Shown: positions 1-8,384, counted from the first letter of the stretch. The stretch is 23,105 nucleotides of DNA from CAVXDP01 sp964562925 (GCA_964562925.1 CAZLVF010000022.1:1-23105), one strand, 5' to 3'. Numbers and translations are program-made. Notes: generated from the letters alone by a model not told the origin.

Positions 1-1201
1 GGCTCTCGTCAAGCAGAATATCATCGCTCTCCTGGTACAGCATTCCACCAAGTACTGATTTGAAACTCTTCGTCGCCAGCCGTCTCGAAAGGCTAGCCTT
101 CACAAGTTCCGTGCTATCGAGTATCCGTCGGTTCTGCTTTTTCGAGAGGACCTCCAAAACCTCGTTCGTGTATCCGGGCGCGATGATGACTTCGATAAAC
201 TTGTCTGAAAGCATCTTGGCCGTGTCCAAGTCAACATCTCTACTAAATGCGTAGACACCTCCAAACGCGGAGACCGGATCCGTTTGAAACGCCTTCTTGC
301 ATGACTCCAAAAGAGTATCACCAACCGCTCCACCACATGGGTTGGCATGCTTAACTATGACAGTCGCTGTCTCGTCTTCGAACTCCTTGATTAGGTTGAA
401 CGCAAAGTCAGCGTCCAAGATATTCGTGTAACTCAGCTCTTTCTTGCCGCTAAGGATCTTAGAGTCAGCTATGCATGCTCTCGCACTGATGTCTCTGTAC
501 ACAGCCGCCTTCTGGTGCGGGTTCTCACCGTACCTTAGATCGCGAATCTTCTCGAACCCTAACAGAATCCTTCCTGGGAAAACTTCGGTCGTCGCCTTCG
601 TTCCACCCAGAGCTTCGAAGTAGCTATGGACAGCAGCGTCGTAGTCCGCGGTTGTCTTGAACGCCTTCTCCGCCAGTCGAAGTCGCGTCTCGGAAGAGAG
701 GCTACAACCACGGGTCTTTAACTCTTCCAAGACTGGATCGTAATCTCTTGGGTCGATTAAGACAGCTACATGCACGTAGTTCTTGGCCGCGGCTCGAATC
801 AGCGCCGGCCCACCTATGTCTATGTTCTCCAAGATTTCTTCACTATCTCTCGGGGTCTCGCTGGCCACTTTTTCGAAGGGGTAGAGGTTGACTGCAACGA
901 GATCAATGGGCAAGACCCTTTGAGCTTCTATAGACTGTTCATCACTAAGGTTTCCTCTACGAAATAGTACGCCGGCATGAACCTTCGGATGAAGAGACTT
1001 GACACGTCCGCCCAGCAGTTCTGGAAAACCGGTATAATCAGAGATCTCCCCTACCGTTACGCCATTATCCATAAGCATCTTCGCTGTTCCACCGGTCGAA
1101 AGGAGATCAACGCCCAAGCCCTCAAGCTCCCTGGCAAACTCGACTATACCGTTCTTATCAAAAACGCTTAGAAGCGCTCTAGCGATTCTTCTCTGGGCCA
1201 T
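1..1201 (-). CDS. purH: Bifunctional purine biosynthesis protein PurH (incomplete, C-terminus beyond window)
   Basis: About 400 codons read without a stop from an ATG at 1199-1201 to the left window edge. The protein catalyses the last two steps of IMP synthesis: AICAR formylation and IMP cyclohydrolase. The N-terminal part is the MGS-like cyclohydrolase domain (LLSTGGTAKMLMDNGV, GRVKSLHPKVHAG, NIDIGGPALIRAAAKN). The second part is the AICAR transformylase domain, with DLRYGENPHQKA and the catalytic-type KHANPCGGAV. Full-length PurH is usually about 500 residues, so roughly 100 are missing outside the window. A GGGGAG ribosome-binding sequence lies about 10 nt before the ATG. It is the first gene of its strand here; the next minus-strand gene is 280 bp away. 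Identification is from motifs and is confident. Confidence 0.96.
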   Translation of the reverse strand, partial: MAQRRIARALLSVFDKNGIVEFARELEGLGVDLLSTGGTAKMLMDNGVTVGEISDYTGFPELLGGRVKSLHPKVHAGVLFRRGNLSDEQSIEAQRVLPIDLVAVNLYPFEKVASETPRDSEEILENIDIGGPALIRAAAKNYVHVAVLIDPRDYDPVLEELKTRGCSLSSETRLRLAEKAFKTTADYDAAVHSYFEALGGTKATTEVFPGRILLGFEKIRDLRYGENPHQKAAVYRDISARACIADSKILSGKKELSYTNILDADFAFNLIKEFEDETATVIVKHANPCGGAVGDTLLESCKKAFQTDPVSAFGGVYAFSRDVDLDTAKMLSDKFIEVIIAPGYTNEVLEVLSKKQNRRILDSTELVKASLSRRLATKSFKSVLGGMLYQESDDILLDES

Positions 1202-1482
1202 TGAAACTGCTCCCCTTGGACTGAGTTAACCATTATGTTAATCACCTTTAAGCGTTTGAAGTTTCTATAACGATTTCTCGGGCTGCGACGATAAACCACT
1301 TCAAGCTTTGCAAACTTTGCAGAGTTGGACGGAGACCTAACTGGCAAGCGAAACGTTTGATTGAAGAGTGTCGTCGGAAGATGCTCTGCTCATGACTAAG
1401 GGGCCGTCGCATCCTGAAGCTGGCCGTGTTCGTTGGATCCAGCTAGTATTTTGTCACGGTTTGCCTACGTCTTTTCTTCATT
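1202..1482. other. Intergenic region upstream of purH
   Basis: 281 bp without a convincing gene. The right part contains a short plus-strand open frame with two CxxC-type cysteines, but it has no ATG/GTG/TTG start and no recognisable family. The left 60 bp should hold the purH promoter; an AT-rich stretch near 1225-1250 is the only candidate and I cannot assign a clear TATA box. Confidence 0.5.
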
Positions 1483-2517
1483 CTATGGTTTAGCGTATAC
1501 GTTCAGTTCAGCTGGTGTGGCTGACGGTATAGGCAGGTGATTCATCGTATGCAGGCCTGGCGAAGCGTTCATCACTTTGGGTATTGAGTTTATGATCATG
1601 GCTACCGTTCCCACATCGCCGTGGACTCCACCTTCGATCTTCAATCTTATGTTGGGCAACCCATCCACCTCAATTAAATCGTACTCTTCTTCTACCCCCG
1701 CATGGGATACGAATTCGAGTTGTATGATTTTTTCACCGTTTATCACGCCGTAAGCCATACTCTTCAATCCGGATACGCATCCTTTCTCGACGGTCGTGTA
1801 AGTCGTTTCAAGGATTTTCTCAGCTAGAATAGGCTCCGGAGATACTTCAACTATCTCGTCTAGCTTCCAACCGAGAGAATCGGCTATCATAGCGATGGAT
1901 ACGTCCAAACCAACATGCCCCGAAATCTCTTTTCTGCTAGTCTTTTCTCTAAACTCTTCCTCAGTTAGGCCTGTTCCAACTTTCTTCTGGTATGGTATTC
2001 TCCTCTTACCGGAGTTCATCATCCGTGTAACCTTTATCCGCTTTACTTCCAAGCACGATCCTGTTACAGTTATTGGCAACGTGTCCATCAAAAAGCCAGG
2101 GTTTATGCCTGTGCCTAGGACCGAGACCTTATATTGTTTAGCAAGCCTGTCCAAGTCTTCAGCGATCGCTCTATTCTTCAAGTAAGGGTATGCCAACTCC
2201 TCACATGTAGAGACTATGTTGACCGCTTCCTTGAGACATGCGCTTATCTGCCGATGTACCTGCTCAAGGCTTGAAGATGTTGCGTGAACAACTATGTCAG
2301 GTTTGGCTCTGGAGAAAGCTTCCTTCACATCCTTGGCCACAACCAGATTCAGCTTGTGTGGCAGGCCGAGTACATCTGCTAAGTCTCTTCCAACTTTATC
2401 GTGGGCTACATCTATCGCCGCGACTATCTCAACACCCTTCTTTTGAAGTAGAGCTTTTGCTATCAGACTTGAGACTGCCCCTACACCGAAGAGAGCCACT
2501 CTAACCGGTCTGTCCAC
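1483..2517 (-). CDS. 2,4-diaminopentanoate dehydrogenase-like / DapB-fold oxidoreductase
   Basis: 344 residues, ATG start, TAG stop. The N-terminus is an NAD(P)-binding Rossmann fold (ALFGVGAVSSLIAKAL, residues about 9-24; VVHATSSS near 75). The middle has the family signatures GTGINPGFLMDTLP, VGTGLTEEEF and ISGHVGLDVSIAMIADSLGW. These match the dihydrodipicolinate-reductase-related family that includes clostridial 2,4-diaminopentanoate dehydrogenase, which deaminates 2,4-diaminopentanoate during ornithine fermentation. The true substrate here is not shown by sequence. It lies 25 bp downstream of, and is probably cotranscribed with, a class IV aminotransferase, and a class III aminotransferase is divergent. 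This suggests a common role in amino-acid or diamino-acid turnover (inference). Cytoplasmic; no signal peptide. Confidence 0.8.
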   Translation of the reverse strand: MDRPVRVALFGVGAVSSLIAKALLQKKGVEIVAAIDVAHDKVGRDLADVLGLPHKLNLVVAKDVKEAFSRAKPDIVVHATSSSLEQVHRQISACLKEAVNIVSTCEELAYPYLKNRAIAEDLDRLAKQYKVSVLGTGINPGFLMDTLPITVTGSCLEVKRIKVTRMMNSGKRRIPYQKKVGTGLTEEEFREKTSRKEISGHVGLDVSIAMIADSLGWKLDEIVEVSPEPILAEKILETTYTTVEKGCVSGLKSMAYGVINGEKIIQLEFVSHAGVEEEYDLIEVDGLPNIRLKIEGGVHGDVGTVAMIINSIPKVMNASPGLHTMNHLPIPSATPAELNVYAKP

Positions 2518-2542
2518 TGAGCATCACCAACAAGATGAGGGT

Positions 2543-3373
2543 TTACCTTTTACCAGTATGTTCGTCGAAGAGTTTCATAACCTCTTTAGTTAGGGGCCCC
2601 GGCTTGCCGCTTCCTATCTTCGTCTGGTCGATGGTAACGATAGGGACAACCTCGTGGCCTGATGATGTTAGAAAGGTCTCGTCTAATGATGGGATCTCTG
2701 AAACCTCAACGAGTCTGTAATCGACCGGAATCTTTCCCTTGGCCAGTTCTAGGACGGTTCTCCTCGTTATTCCATCCAGTACTTCTTTTCCAGCAGTGAT
2801 GATTGTACCATCCTTTACAGCGAAGAAACTGCAGACCATGCATTCGTATAGGAAGCCGTTGTGTGAGTATACTGCTTCTTCGGCGTTTTCTCGTCTAGCT
2901 CGTTTCAAGGCACGGATGGCGTGGATGTAGTTTATAGTTTTTGCCTCAGCGATCTCTCTCCTGCCCGGGAACGTGATAACCTTGACGCCTTCTGTAAAGA
3001 ACTCTCTTGGATATACCTTAGCCGGTTTGATGATAATTATGAGGCTTGGTTTGCCTGTTGAGGTGAAGGAGTCTGGGGTTTCGCCGCCTGTGGCTATGAT
3101 TCTTATGCCTTTCTCTCCTTCAGGGTTCCTGTCCAATGTCTTGTAGACAAGCTCTTCCAGCTCCTTCCTCCTCCAAGGGAGGTCGAGCTCGATCATCCTA
3201 GCGGAGTTCTGTAGCCTTTGTAGGTGGTCCCTGAGCCTGAAGGGTTCACGGTTATAGGTTATCATAAAGTCGAAGACGCCGTAGGCTCTTAGAAGGCCTA
3301 GGTCGGAGACACGTATCGAAGCTTGACTCTCCGTTACAAACCGACCATTCACGTAGAATATGGATTCCGTCAT
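2543..3373 (-). CDS. Class IV PLP aminotransferase (BCAT / D-amino acid aminotransferase family)
   Basis: 276 residues, ATG start, TAA stop. PLP fold type IV enzyme. It opens with the typical strand YVNGRFV. The catalytic lysine is expected at K145 in AEAKTINYIHA, the conserved glutamate at E177 in FLYECMVCSFFAVKDG, and the phosphate-binding loop at FLTSSGHEVVPI. The family holds branched-chain aminotransferase, D-amino acid aminotransferase and aminodeoxychorismate lyase. The TSSGHEVVPI ending and lack of BCAT-specific loops I can recognise leave the substrate open. First gene of a two-gene minus-strand unit with the dehydrogenase at 1483-2517, and divergent from the class III aminotransferase, with a 169-bp shared promoter region between them. 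Confidence 0.85.
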   Translation of the reverse strand: MTESIFYVNGRFVTESQASIRVSDLGLLRAYGVFDFMITYNREPFRLRDHLQRLQNSARMIELDLPWRRKELEELVYKTLDRNPEGEKGIRIIATGGETPDSFTSTGKPSLIIIIKPAKVYPREFFTEGVKVITFPGRREIAEAKTINYIHAIRALKRARRENAEEAVYSHNGFLYECMVCSFFAVKDGTIITAGKEVLDGITRRTVLELAKGKIPVDYRLVEVSEIPSLDETFLTSSGHEVVPIVTIDQTKIGSGKPGPLTKEVMKLFDEHTGKR

Positions 3374-3495
3374 ATTCTATCGGTTCCCCTAGTATCTTGA
3401 ATGAGATGAGTTAATTGGGGGACGTATCTTTGTCAGCAGTAATAAGTGCTGTTCTGTTCCTAAACGAACACGCGACGCTTCCTTTTGATATCACA

Positions 3496-3503
3496 CATAT
3501 AAG
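3496..3503 (+). promoter_or_regulatory. TATA box for the class III aminotransferase
   Basis: The sequence catataag lies 40-47 bp before the TTG start at 3543. This fits an archaeal TATA element about 25-30 bp upstream of a transcription start near 3525, giving a short leader. Confidence 0.5.
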
Positions 3504-3542
3504 TTTCTAAAGGCGAAAGACAAGCCAGCCCAGGCGATCTAG

Positions 3543-4889
3543 TTGGCAGGCGAGAAAGAAACAATCCCCTATGTAAAGGAAACTCCCCCAGGGATGAGAG
3601 CCAAGAAGATCTTAGCTAGAGATGAGCGAATCATTTCGCCATCTTATGTCCGATACTATCCTTTGGTAGCTAAGGAAGGGAAGGGATGCATAATTACAGA
3701 TGTTGACGGAAACAAGTACATTGATTTGAATGCTGGCATTGCATGTCTGCCTGTGGGGAGCTGCCATCCTAAAGTTGTTGAAGCCATTAAGAAGCAGGCG
3801 GAGATGCTCTCCCACTACTCGCTCACTGACTTCTATTATGAACCGGCTATCGAATTAGCGGAAAGAATCCAAGAGATTACGCCAGGAATTTTTGGAAAGA
3901 GAGTCTGGTACGGGAACAGTGGGACGGAAGCGGTGGAAGCGGCGTTCAAGACCGCAAGGTGGCATACTAGGAGACAAATAATGTTGGGTTACATTGGGGG
4001 ATTTCACGGCAGAACCTATGGTGCTCTAAGCTTCACAGCAAGCAAACCTGTTCAGAGAGAACGGTTCCTTCCCCTAGTTCCGGGCGTCACCCATATTCCG
4101 TATCCTTATTGTTACCGTTGCCCGTTCAAGCTTGCGTATCCAGAATGCGATTACTGGTGCATAGAATTCGTCGAAGAGATGCTTTTTAGGAAATATGTCC
4201 CACCGAGTGAAACTGCCGGAATCTTGTTTGAACCTATCCAAGGAGAGGGCGGCTATATTGTGCCTCCAACTGAATATTTTCAGAGACTAAAACTTGCAGA
4301 CAAATACGATCTTCTCCTCATAGACGATGAGGTTCAAGCGGGCACCGGAAGAACAGGAAAATGGTTCGCAATCGAAAATTGGGAAACTGTACCAGACATT
4401 GTTTGCATAGCGAAGGGGATAGCTTCCGGCCTCCCTCTAGGCGTGATGGTTGCAAGATCCGAAGTCATGGATTGGTGTTGGGGAGCTCACGGCTCCACCT
4501 TCGGCGGAAATCCAGTTAGCTGCGCAGCTTCGCTAGCCACGATCGAAACGATCAAGCAAGAGAAACTAGTGGAAAACGCGTCGAGACAAGGCGAATACGT
4601 GTTGAAGAGATTCAGAGAGCTCGGCGAAGACTACGAAATGATCGGGGACATAAGGGGAAAAGGATTGATGATTGGGGTTGAACTTGTTAAAGATCGAAAG
4701 AGTAAAGAGCCAGCTGAAAAGGCGGCCCAAGAGATAATTACCCGATCATGGAAGAAGGGCGTTGCGATCATTACGGCTGGTACGTCAACACTTAGAATAG
4801 CACCACCACTCACAATTACAAAGGAACTCATCGACGCAGCGTTACCGATAGTTGAAGAAGCAATAAAAGAAACAGAGAAAGGAACCTAG
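3543..4889 (+). CDS. Class III PLP aminotransferase (archaeal GabT / amino-acid racemase type)
   Basis: 448 residues from a TTG start; TAG stop. PLP fold type I, class III. The phosphate site is YGNSGTEAVEAAFKTAR (123-139). The cofactor-binding Asp is in LLIDDEVQAGTGRTGK (about 258-273), and the Schiff-base lysine is K291 in IAKGIASGLPLG. Four cysteines between 190 and 206 (CYRC, C...C) are typical of the archaeal GabT subgroup. In Thermococcales, members of this family act as ornithine or 4-aminobutyrate aminotransferases or as broad amino-acid racemases, so the reaction here cannot be fixed. The TTG start is chosen because it sits at the right distance from the TATA box, and the next ATG (codon 18) would remove conserved N-terminal sequence. 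Convergent with the next gene, 16 bp apart. Confidence 0.88.
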   Translation: MAGEKETIPYVKETPPGMRAKKILARDERIISPSYVRYYPLVAKEGKGCIITDVDGNKYIDLNAGIACLPVGSCHPKVVEAIKKQAEMLSHYSLTDFYYEPAIELAERIQEITPGIFGKRVWYGNSGTEAVEAAFKTARWHTRRQIMLGYIGGFHGRTYGALSFTASKPVQRERFLPLVPGVTHIPYPYCYRCPFKLAYPECDYWCIEFVEEMLFRKYVPPSETAGILFEPIQGEGGYIVPPTEYFQRLKLADKYDLLLIDDEVQAGTGRTGKWFAIENWETVPDIVCIAKGIASGLPLGVMVARSEVMDWCWGAHGSTFGGNPVSCAASLATIETIKQEKLVENASRQGEYVLKRFRELGEDYEMIGDIRGKGLMIGVELVKDRKSKEPAEKAAQEIITRSWKKGVAIITAGTSTLRIAPPLTITKELIDAALPIVEEAIKETEKGT

Positions 4890-4905
4890 CAACTGATTTT
4901 CGCGG

Positions 4906-5556
4906 TCAAACCAACTTCGGTACGATAATTATTTTCTTTTCTGGAAGATCTGCTTTGCTGATTGCGAAACTTGAACCGTCGAGCCTCTTGATGTTGTCAT
5001 CTTTCCTGAGGAAGTCGTCCACGGTGCCCAGAGCGTCGAAATTGGCTGACATTCCAGGTAGTCGATAGTGCATCGGAACGGTTATCCGTGGCTTCAGAGA
5101 TTCCATGACACTCCGGGCGTCGCTAGGGCCGATTGTGTAGAAACCTCCGACTGGAAGGAACAGGACATCAACCGATCCTATCCCACTTATCTGTAACGGA
5201 GACAAATCTTGGCCCAGATCTCCTAGATGGCAGAAGACGATCTTATCTAAGACTACGACATAGACCGAGTTTCTTCCTCTCTTTCTACCCTGGGCATCGT
5301 CATGAAAGGTGGCTACACCTTTGACGGGTATGCCGTCTATCTGTCTCGTTCCCGTGAACTCTTCCAGAATCAGACTCTTCTCATGTCTGACAGCCCCCGC
5401 GTTGTTATGGTCGGAGTGACTATGTGAGCAGAGTATTATGTCGGCCTTAACTTTCGGTTCAGGCAGTCCAACGCCCCTGAAGGGATCGAAGATGAGGCTT
5501 CTCATCTTGTCCTTCAGCAGGAAGCATGCATGCCCAAGCCAATTGATGTCAACCAA
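4906..5556 (-). CDS. UPF0173 metal-dependent hydrolase (metallo-beta-lactamase fold)
   Basis: 216 residues, ATG start, TGA stop. It begins with the UPF0173 signature INWLGHACFLL. The zinc-ligand motif HSHSDH is in ILCSHSHSDHNNAG (residues about 42-55), followed by HLGDLGQDL and MHYRLPG near 160, which complete the metal site. Length is normal for the family (about 215-235). The physiological substrate of these enzymes is unknown. Single-gene unit: convergent with the aminotransferase on its 3' side and divergent from a coiled-coil hypothetical on its 5' side. Confidence 0.88.
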   Translation of the reverse strand: MVDINWLGHACFLLKDKMRSLIFDPFRGVGLPEPKVKADIILCSHSHSDHNNAGAVRHEKSLILEEFTGTRQIDGIPVKGVATFHDDAQGRKRGRNSVYVVVLDKIVFCHLGDLGQDLSPLQISGIGSVDVLFLPVGGFYTIGPSDARSVMESLKPRITVPMHYRLPGMSANFDALGTVDDFLRKDDNIKRLDGSSFAISKADLPEKKIIIVPKLV

Positions 5557-5587
5557 CCATATCCACCCGGAGGCAGATCGATTTTCG

Positions 5588-5595
5588 CATATAAG
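5588..5595 (-). promoter_or_regulatory. TATA box for the UPF0173 gene
   Basis: On the minus strand this reads cttatatg, 32-39 bp before the ATG at 5556, the usual place for an archaeal TATA element with a short leader. The motif is nearly palindromic, so it could also assist the divergent gene, although that start is about 80 bp away. Confidence 0.45.
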
Positions 5596-5672
5596 CGAAA
5601 CTGTCCTTTGAGTGTTTTCCTAGCCTCGGGCTTGTATCTAACTACTCATTCAAAACGCCAGTCGTTTGTAAC

Positions 5673-6128
5673 TTGGCCCAGACATATTATACCGAGAAAA
5701 ACTTAACAGATGTCATGAGTCTCAGTTATGAAACGGCGAAGACAACAATGCCAGTTGAGGTTCTCACCAGAGAAGAGCTGGAGAGACTCATTAGGGAGCT
5801 CTCAGCAAGGCTCCTAGAAGAGTCCGGCCTCTCAAAGAGATTGTCTGATCTCGAAGCCTCAGTTAACGAAGTTAAGAACGCTATCTCGAGACAGGTATCC
5901 GCGCCTACGCCTGAACCGACTTACCAGGCTCTAATATCGGATCTCGGCGAGAGAGCTAGGCTGCTAGATATCGATCTTGAGAAGGAGCCTATAACCATGA
6001 GAGTGAAGCAGTGGCTGAGATTCGAGGATTTCAGAGCAGTAAGTGAAGTGGTCAAGAAGCATGGTGGAACCTGGTCGCCTGAGAAGAGGGCTTTCATCTT
6101 GAGAATCACGAGACCGGAATCAAGATAG
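5673..6128 (+). CDS. Hypothetical protein with coiled coil and C-terminal basic domain
   Basis: 151 residues from a TTG start; an ATG 14 codons in (5715) is an alternative. TAG stop. Residues about 28-75 form a heptad-rich charged helix with E, L and R (EELERLIRELSARLLEES), followed by a short Pro/Thr linker. The C-terminal 50 residues (KQWLRFEDFRAVSEVVKKHG, then GTWSPEKRAFIL) resemble the general pattern of small domains where aligned residues end in a W-x-P-E-K-R/K-A-F/W-x-[IVL] strand, but I cannot name a family. No membrane segments or signal peptide. Stands alone between divergent and convergent neighbours. Confidence 0.75.
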   Translation: MAQTYYTEKNLTDVMSLSYETAKTTMPVEVLTREELERLIRELSARLLEESGLSKRLSDLEASVNEVKNAISRQVSAPTPEPTYQALISDLGERARLLDIDLEKEPITMRVKQWLRFEDFRAVSEVVKKHGGTWSPEKRAFILRITRPESR

Positions 6129-6225
6129 TCTGCTCAATCCAATGAATGTGAAAGGATCATAGGCCGTCCCTGAAGGCACATGCGTAGGTCCCTTACAATT
6201 CCAATTTCTACTCGATACGTGACTT

Positions 6226-6972
6226 CTAGGACGAGGCAGCGTGAGCAAGGAGTTCCTTCCAGAATAAAGGAAGAGCCTCTGCAACTTTCTTTCTAACTGA
6301 AAAACTCATGTAAGGTGTTAAGACTGTTGGGTTAGGGTTGAACTCAACAACCTCTGCTCCATTTTCAAGTGCCAGCGATGGCATTTGAGATGCTGGAGAG
6401 ACCACGCCGGACGTTCCTATGACCAAGAATAGTTGTGCCTGCTTACTGGCAGCAAAGGCCGCGCCTAAGACGACGGGATCTATAGGCTCACCAAATTGTA
6501 CAACATGAGGACGTAGAGCGTAGCCACATATACAGGGTGGTGGCAACTTCGGCAGAGGCATGTCAGGTAGATCAATGATTCTTTTACATCTCATACATCT
6601 TCCCTTCCACATGTTTCCATGAAGCTCAAGAACATCTTTGCTGCCGGCTCTGGAATGGAGGCCGTCGACATTCTGAGTTATCAGGTAGAAATCTTCGAAA
6701 TACTTCTCCATTTCAACAAGCGTATAATGAGCTGCGTTAGGTTTACATTTACTTACGAGTTTTCTCCTCCATTCATAAAACTCCCATGTTTCCTTTGTGT
6801 TCCAAGGTGGTCCAGTTCTGCTTGCAAGCCTCTTCGCTTCAGGAATCTCCCACATTGAGCCTTTGCCCCTGAAGATCGGTACCCCGCTCTCAATGGAAAT
6901 ACCTGCACCCGTAAGCGCTGCAACCCGTAGCTTTCGGTTTACAGTAAAGCCAAGCCTTTCTACAAAATCCAT
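6226..6972 (-). CDS. cobB: NAD-dependent protein deacylase, Sir2 family (sirtuin)
   Basis: 248 residues, ATG start, TAG stop. The NAD-binding motif is GAGISIESGVPIFRG (22-36), TQNVDGLH is at 99-106, and the catalytic histidine is H118 in LELHG. A structural zinc site is formed by C126/C129 (CMRC) and C147/C149 (CIC), and GTSGVVSPAS follows. The segment FYEWRR places Tyr66 and Arg69 in the Y-x-x-R arrangement known from class III sirtuins (SIRT5, bacterial CobB) that remove succinyl/malonyl groups, so a broad deacylase rather than a pure deacetylase is likely. No obvious partner gene (for example Alba or acetyl-CoA synthetase) lies nearby. Cytoplasmic. Confidence 0.93.
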   Translation of the reverse strand: MDFVERLGFTVNRKLRVAALTGAGISIESGVPIFRGKGSMWEIPEAKRLASRTGPPWNTKETWEFYEWRRKLVSKCKPNAAHYTLVEMEKYFEDFYLITQNVDGLHSRAGSKDVLELHGNMWKGRCMRCKRIIDLPDMPLPKLPPPCICGYALRPHVVQFGEPIDPVVLGAAFAASKQAQLFLVIGTSGVVSPASQMPSLALENGAEVVEFNPNPTVLTPYMSFSVRKKVAEALPLFWKELLAHAASS

Positions 6973-7117
6973 CTCAAAAGAGCATTAAATGGCTGTCAGC
7001 TTATATTAGCAATGCCTGGAAACTCATGATTGGAAAAGCTGACAAGACAATCGACTTCAGTTCTAGCCTTTATGTTTAACGTTAAATAGCGCAAGACGAA
7101 CGATTGTTTGAGGAGAT

Positions 7118-7531
7118 ATGATCTTCACTTACACAGGCATCCGGGTCCGCGACCTTCAGCGTTCATTACGGTTCTATACGCGAGTCTTAGATTTGAAACA
7201 GATAGGCAAAGGAAGAATGATGCATGGAGGAATCTATGTGACTCTAAAGGGTCCTCGATCCGTTCAGAAGCTCGAATTGAACTACTACCCGCCTGGAACG
7301 AAGTTCCACGAGAGATACAAACAGGGAAGCGAACTGGACCACTTGGCCTTTTGGGTCAGAGATGTAGACAAAACCTACAAGAGATTGTTGGCGAAAGGAG
7401 CGAAGAAAGCGGTCGAACCCTTCTCTGAGGACAGATACAGATTGGCCTTCATAAAAGATCCTGATGGGATCTGGACTGAACTCATTGGAATCGACAGACG
7501 GACGAAAACCCGAAAGAGACCTCTTGACTAG
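7118..7531 (+). CDS. VOC superfamily protein (glyoxalase/epimerase type)
   Basis: 137 residues, ATG start preceded by a close GAGGAG sequence, TAG stop. Two beta-alpha-beta-beta-beta modules of the vicinal oxygen chelate fold are visible: TGIRVRDLQRSLRFYTRVLD and LDHLAFWVRDVDKTYKRL. The ending FIKDPDGIWTELIGI is typical of lactoylglutathione-lyase-like proteins. Metal ligands can be suggested at the His of LDHLAF and Glu residues in LELNYY and WTELI, while the usual first His is replaced by Gly/Ile in YTGIRV. This weakens a classical glyoxalase I assignment. The substrate is unknown. A promoter-like ttatgttta lies about 40 bp upstream. Confidence 0.85.
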   Translation: MIFTYTGIRVRDLQRSLRFYTRVLDLKQIGKGRMMHGGIYVTLKGPRSVQKLELNYYPPGTKFHERYKQGSELDHLAFWVRDVDKTYKRLLAKGAKKAVEPFSEDRYRLAFIKDPDGIWTELIGIDRRTKTRKRPLD

Positions 7532-7543
7532 TGTGAACATGCA

Positions 7544-7723
7544 TTAAGGTCCGAGGTGGCAAAATCCGGACTCATACTCTTCAATAGCTTCTCTCAGATT
7601 GGCGAGAGCCTCTTCCTTGGTCTTCCCTTGGCTGATAGCTTCCGGCAACCCGACGCATCGAGCCGCGTAGTAGCCGGATTCCTCGTCCCTCTCTAGACGA
7701 ACCGTGAAGGTGCGACGAACCAT
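7544..7723 (-). CDS. HicB-like small protein (UPF0150 family)
   Basis: 59 residues from the ATG at 7721-7723 (MVRRTFTVRLERDEESGYYA), TAA stop. An upstream in-frame ATG would add ten poorly coding residues, and the TATA-like sequence near 7757-7764 fits the shorter start. The sequence ESGYYAARCVGLPEAISQGK and the helix TKEEALANLREAIEEYES are the hallmark of the HicB partial RNase H fold. There is no DNA-binding extension, and no HicA toxin ORF is adjacent, so it is probably one of the many orphan archaeal UPF0150 proteins rather than a working toxin-antitoxin pair. Convergent with the VOC gene, 12 bp between stops. Confidence 0.8.
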   Translation of the reverse strand: MVRRTFTVRLERDEESGYYAARCVGLPEAISQGKTKEEALANLREAIEEYESGFCHLGP

Positions 7724-7770
7724 CTTAATCAGCACACACGTTCTATTACGCAAGCATATTTAGATGTTGT

Positions 7771-8066
7771 TTGAGGGATCAGGCTGAGCGCATAGCGAGA
7801 CTCAAGTTTGCTCAGACCGCAACGAAACTACTGGAAGCCATAGCCCGCAACACGACCATCACGGAAAAAAGCCTTGGCCTAGACCTGAAAGGATAGACGA
7901 GGACACGCTTAAAGTTCCAAGCGAAGAACAAGGTCCGAGAAAACCTGCAGAAGAGTCCCCCCAAGTCGAATACGGAACATCAGAGAAGCCAAAGCCTCAA
8001 CGACTCAAGCAAGATGATGGAAGCATCGAATCCGAACTGGTTATGATTGACGAGTATACGAGTTGA
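7771..8066 (+). pseudogene. Small ORF broken by a frameshift at a six-A run
   Basis: From a TTG at 7771 one frame reads a helical, coding-like stretch (QAERIARLKFAQTATKLLEA) that stops at 7894. A second frame, entered by a one-base slip at the aaaaaa run near 7862-7867, continues with an acidic, Pro/Lys-rich tail ending in DGSIESELVMIDEYTS at 8064-8066. Joined, they would give a protein of about 98 residues. I do not recognise a family. It could be a sequencing or assembly indel, a decayed gene, or a frameshift on the A run; the coding nature itself is uncertain. Confidence 0.35.
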
Positions 8067-8325
8067 TCGAAATGAGCGCAGACGCTGGATTCCAATAATT
8101 CGAGCCAGACGAGACAACTCGATGGGACCGGATCACGTCCATGTGGGTTACAAAGTAGGATCGAACGCCTATGACTGAAAAGGCATAGAAGATGACAAGC
8201 CTCATCTCCAACGGCAGACACAACAAAAGAATCGGAGCCCGGGTGATGGCTTTCGTTTTCATCCATCTCTTGTTGTCAACGTAACTTCTAGATGACCTTA
8301 GCAGCTGCGACCGGCTTAAGTAATG
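8067..8325. other. Intergenic region, no gene seen
   Basis: About 260 bp between the broken ORF and the tRNA-Arg gene. Two overlapping minus-strand open frames exist (to about 8262) but have no family resemblance, no ribosome-binding site and cysteine/serine-rich random-looking composition. I see no repeat or structured element. Confidence 0.4.
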
Positions 8326-8356
8326 TGGCGGGCCCGCGGGGATTCGAACCCCGGAC

Positions 8357-8376
8357 CTCTGCGTGTTTGTTACACT
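8357..8376 (-). other. tRNA-Arg(CCT) intron 3, variable loop position 45/46 (20 nt)
   Basis: Central helix CTGT/GCAG (one wobble), bulges AG|A and AG|G, inner hairpin GTGT-AACAA-ACAC. Splicing gives the variable loop AGGTC. Textbook BHB geometry. Confidence 0.87.
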
Positions 8377-8384
8377 CTACAGCT

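Noticed and set aside
7544..7723. HicAB toxin-antitoxin pair
   Set aside because: The HicB-like protein lacks a DNA-binding tail and no HicA-like ORF is adjacent on either side.
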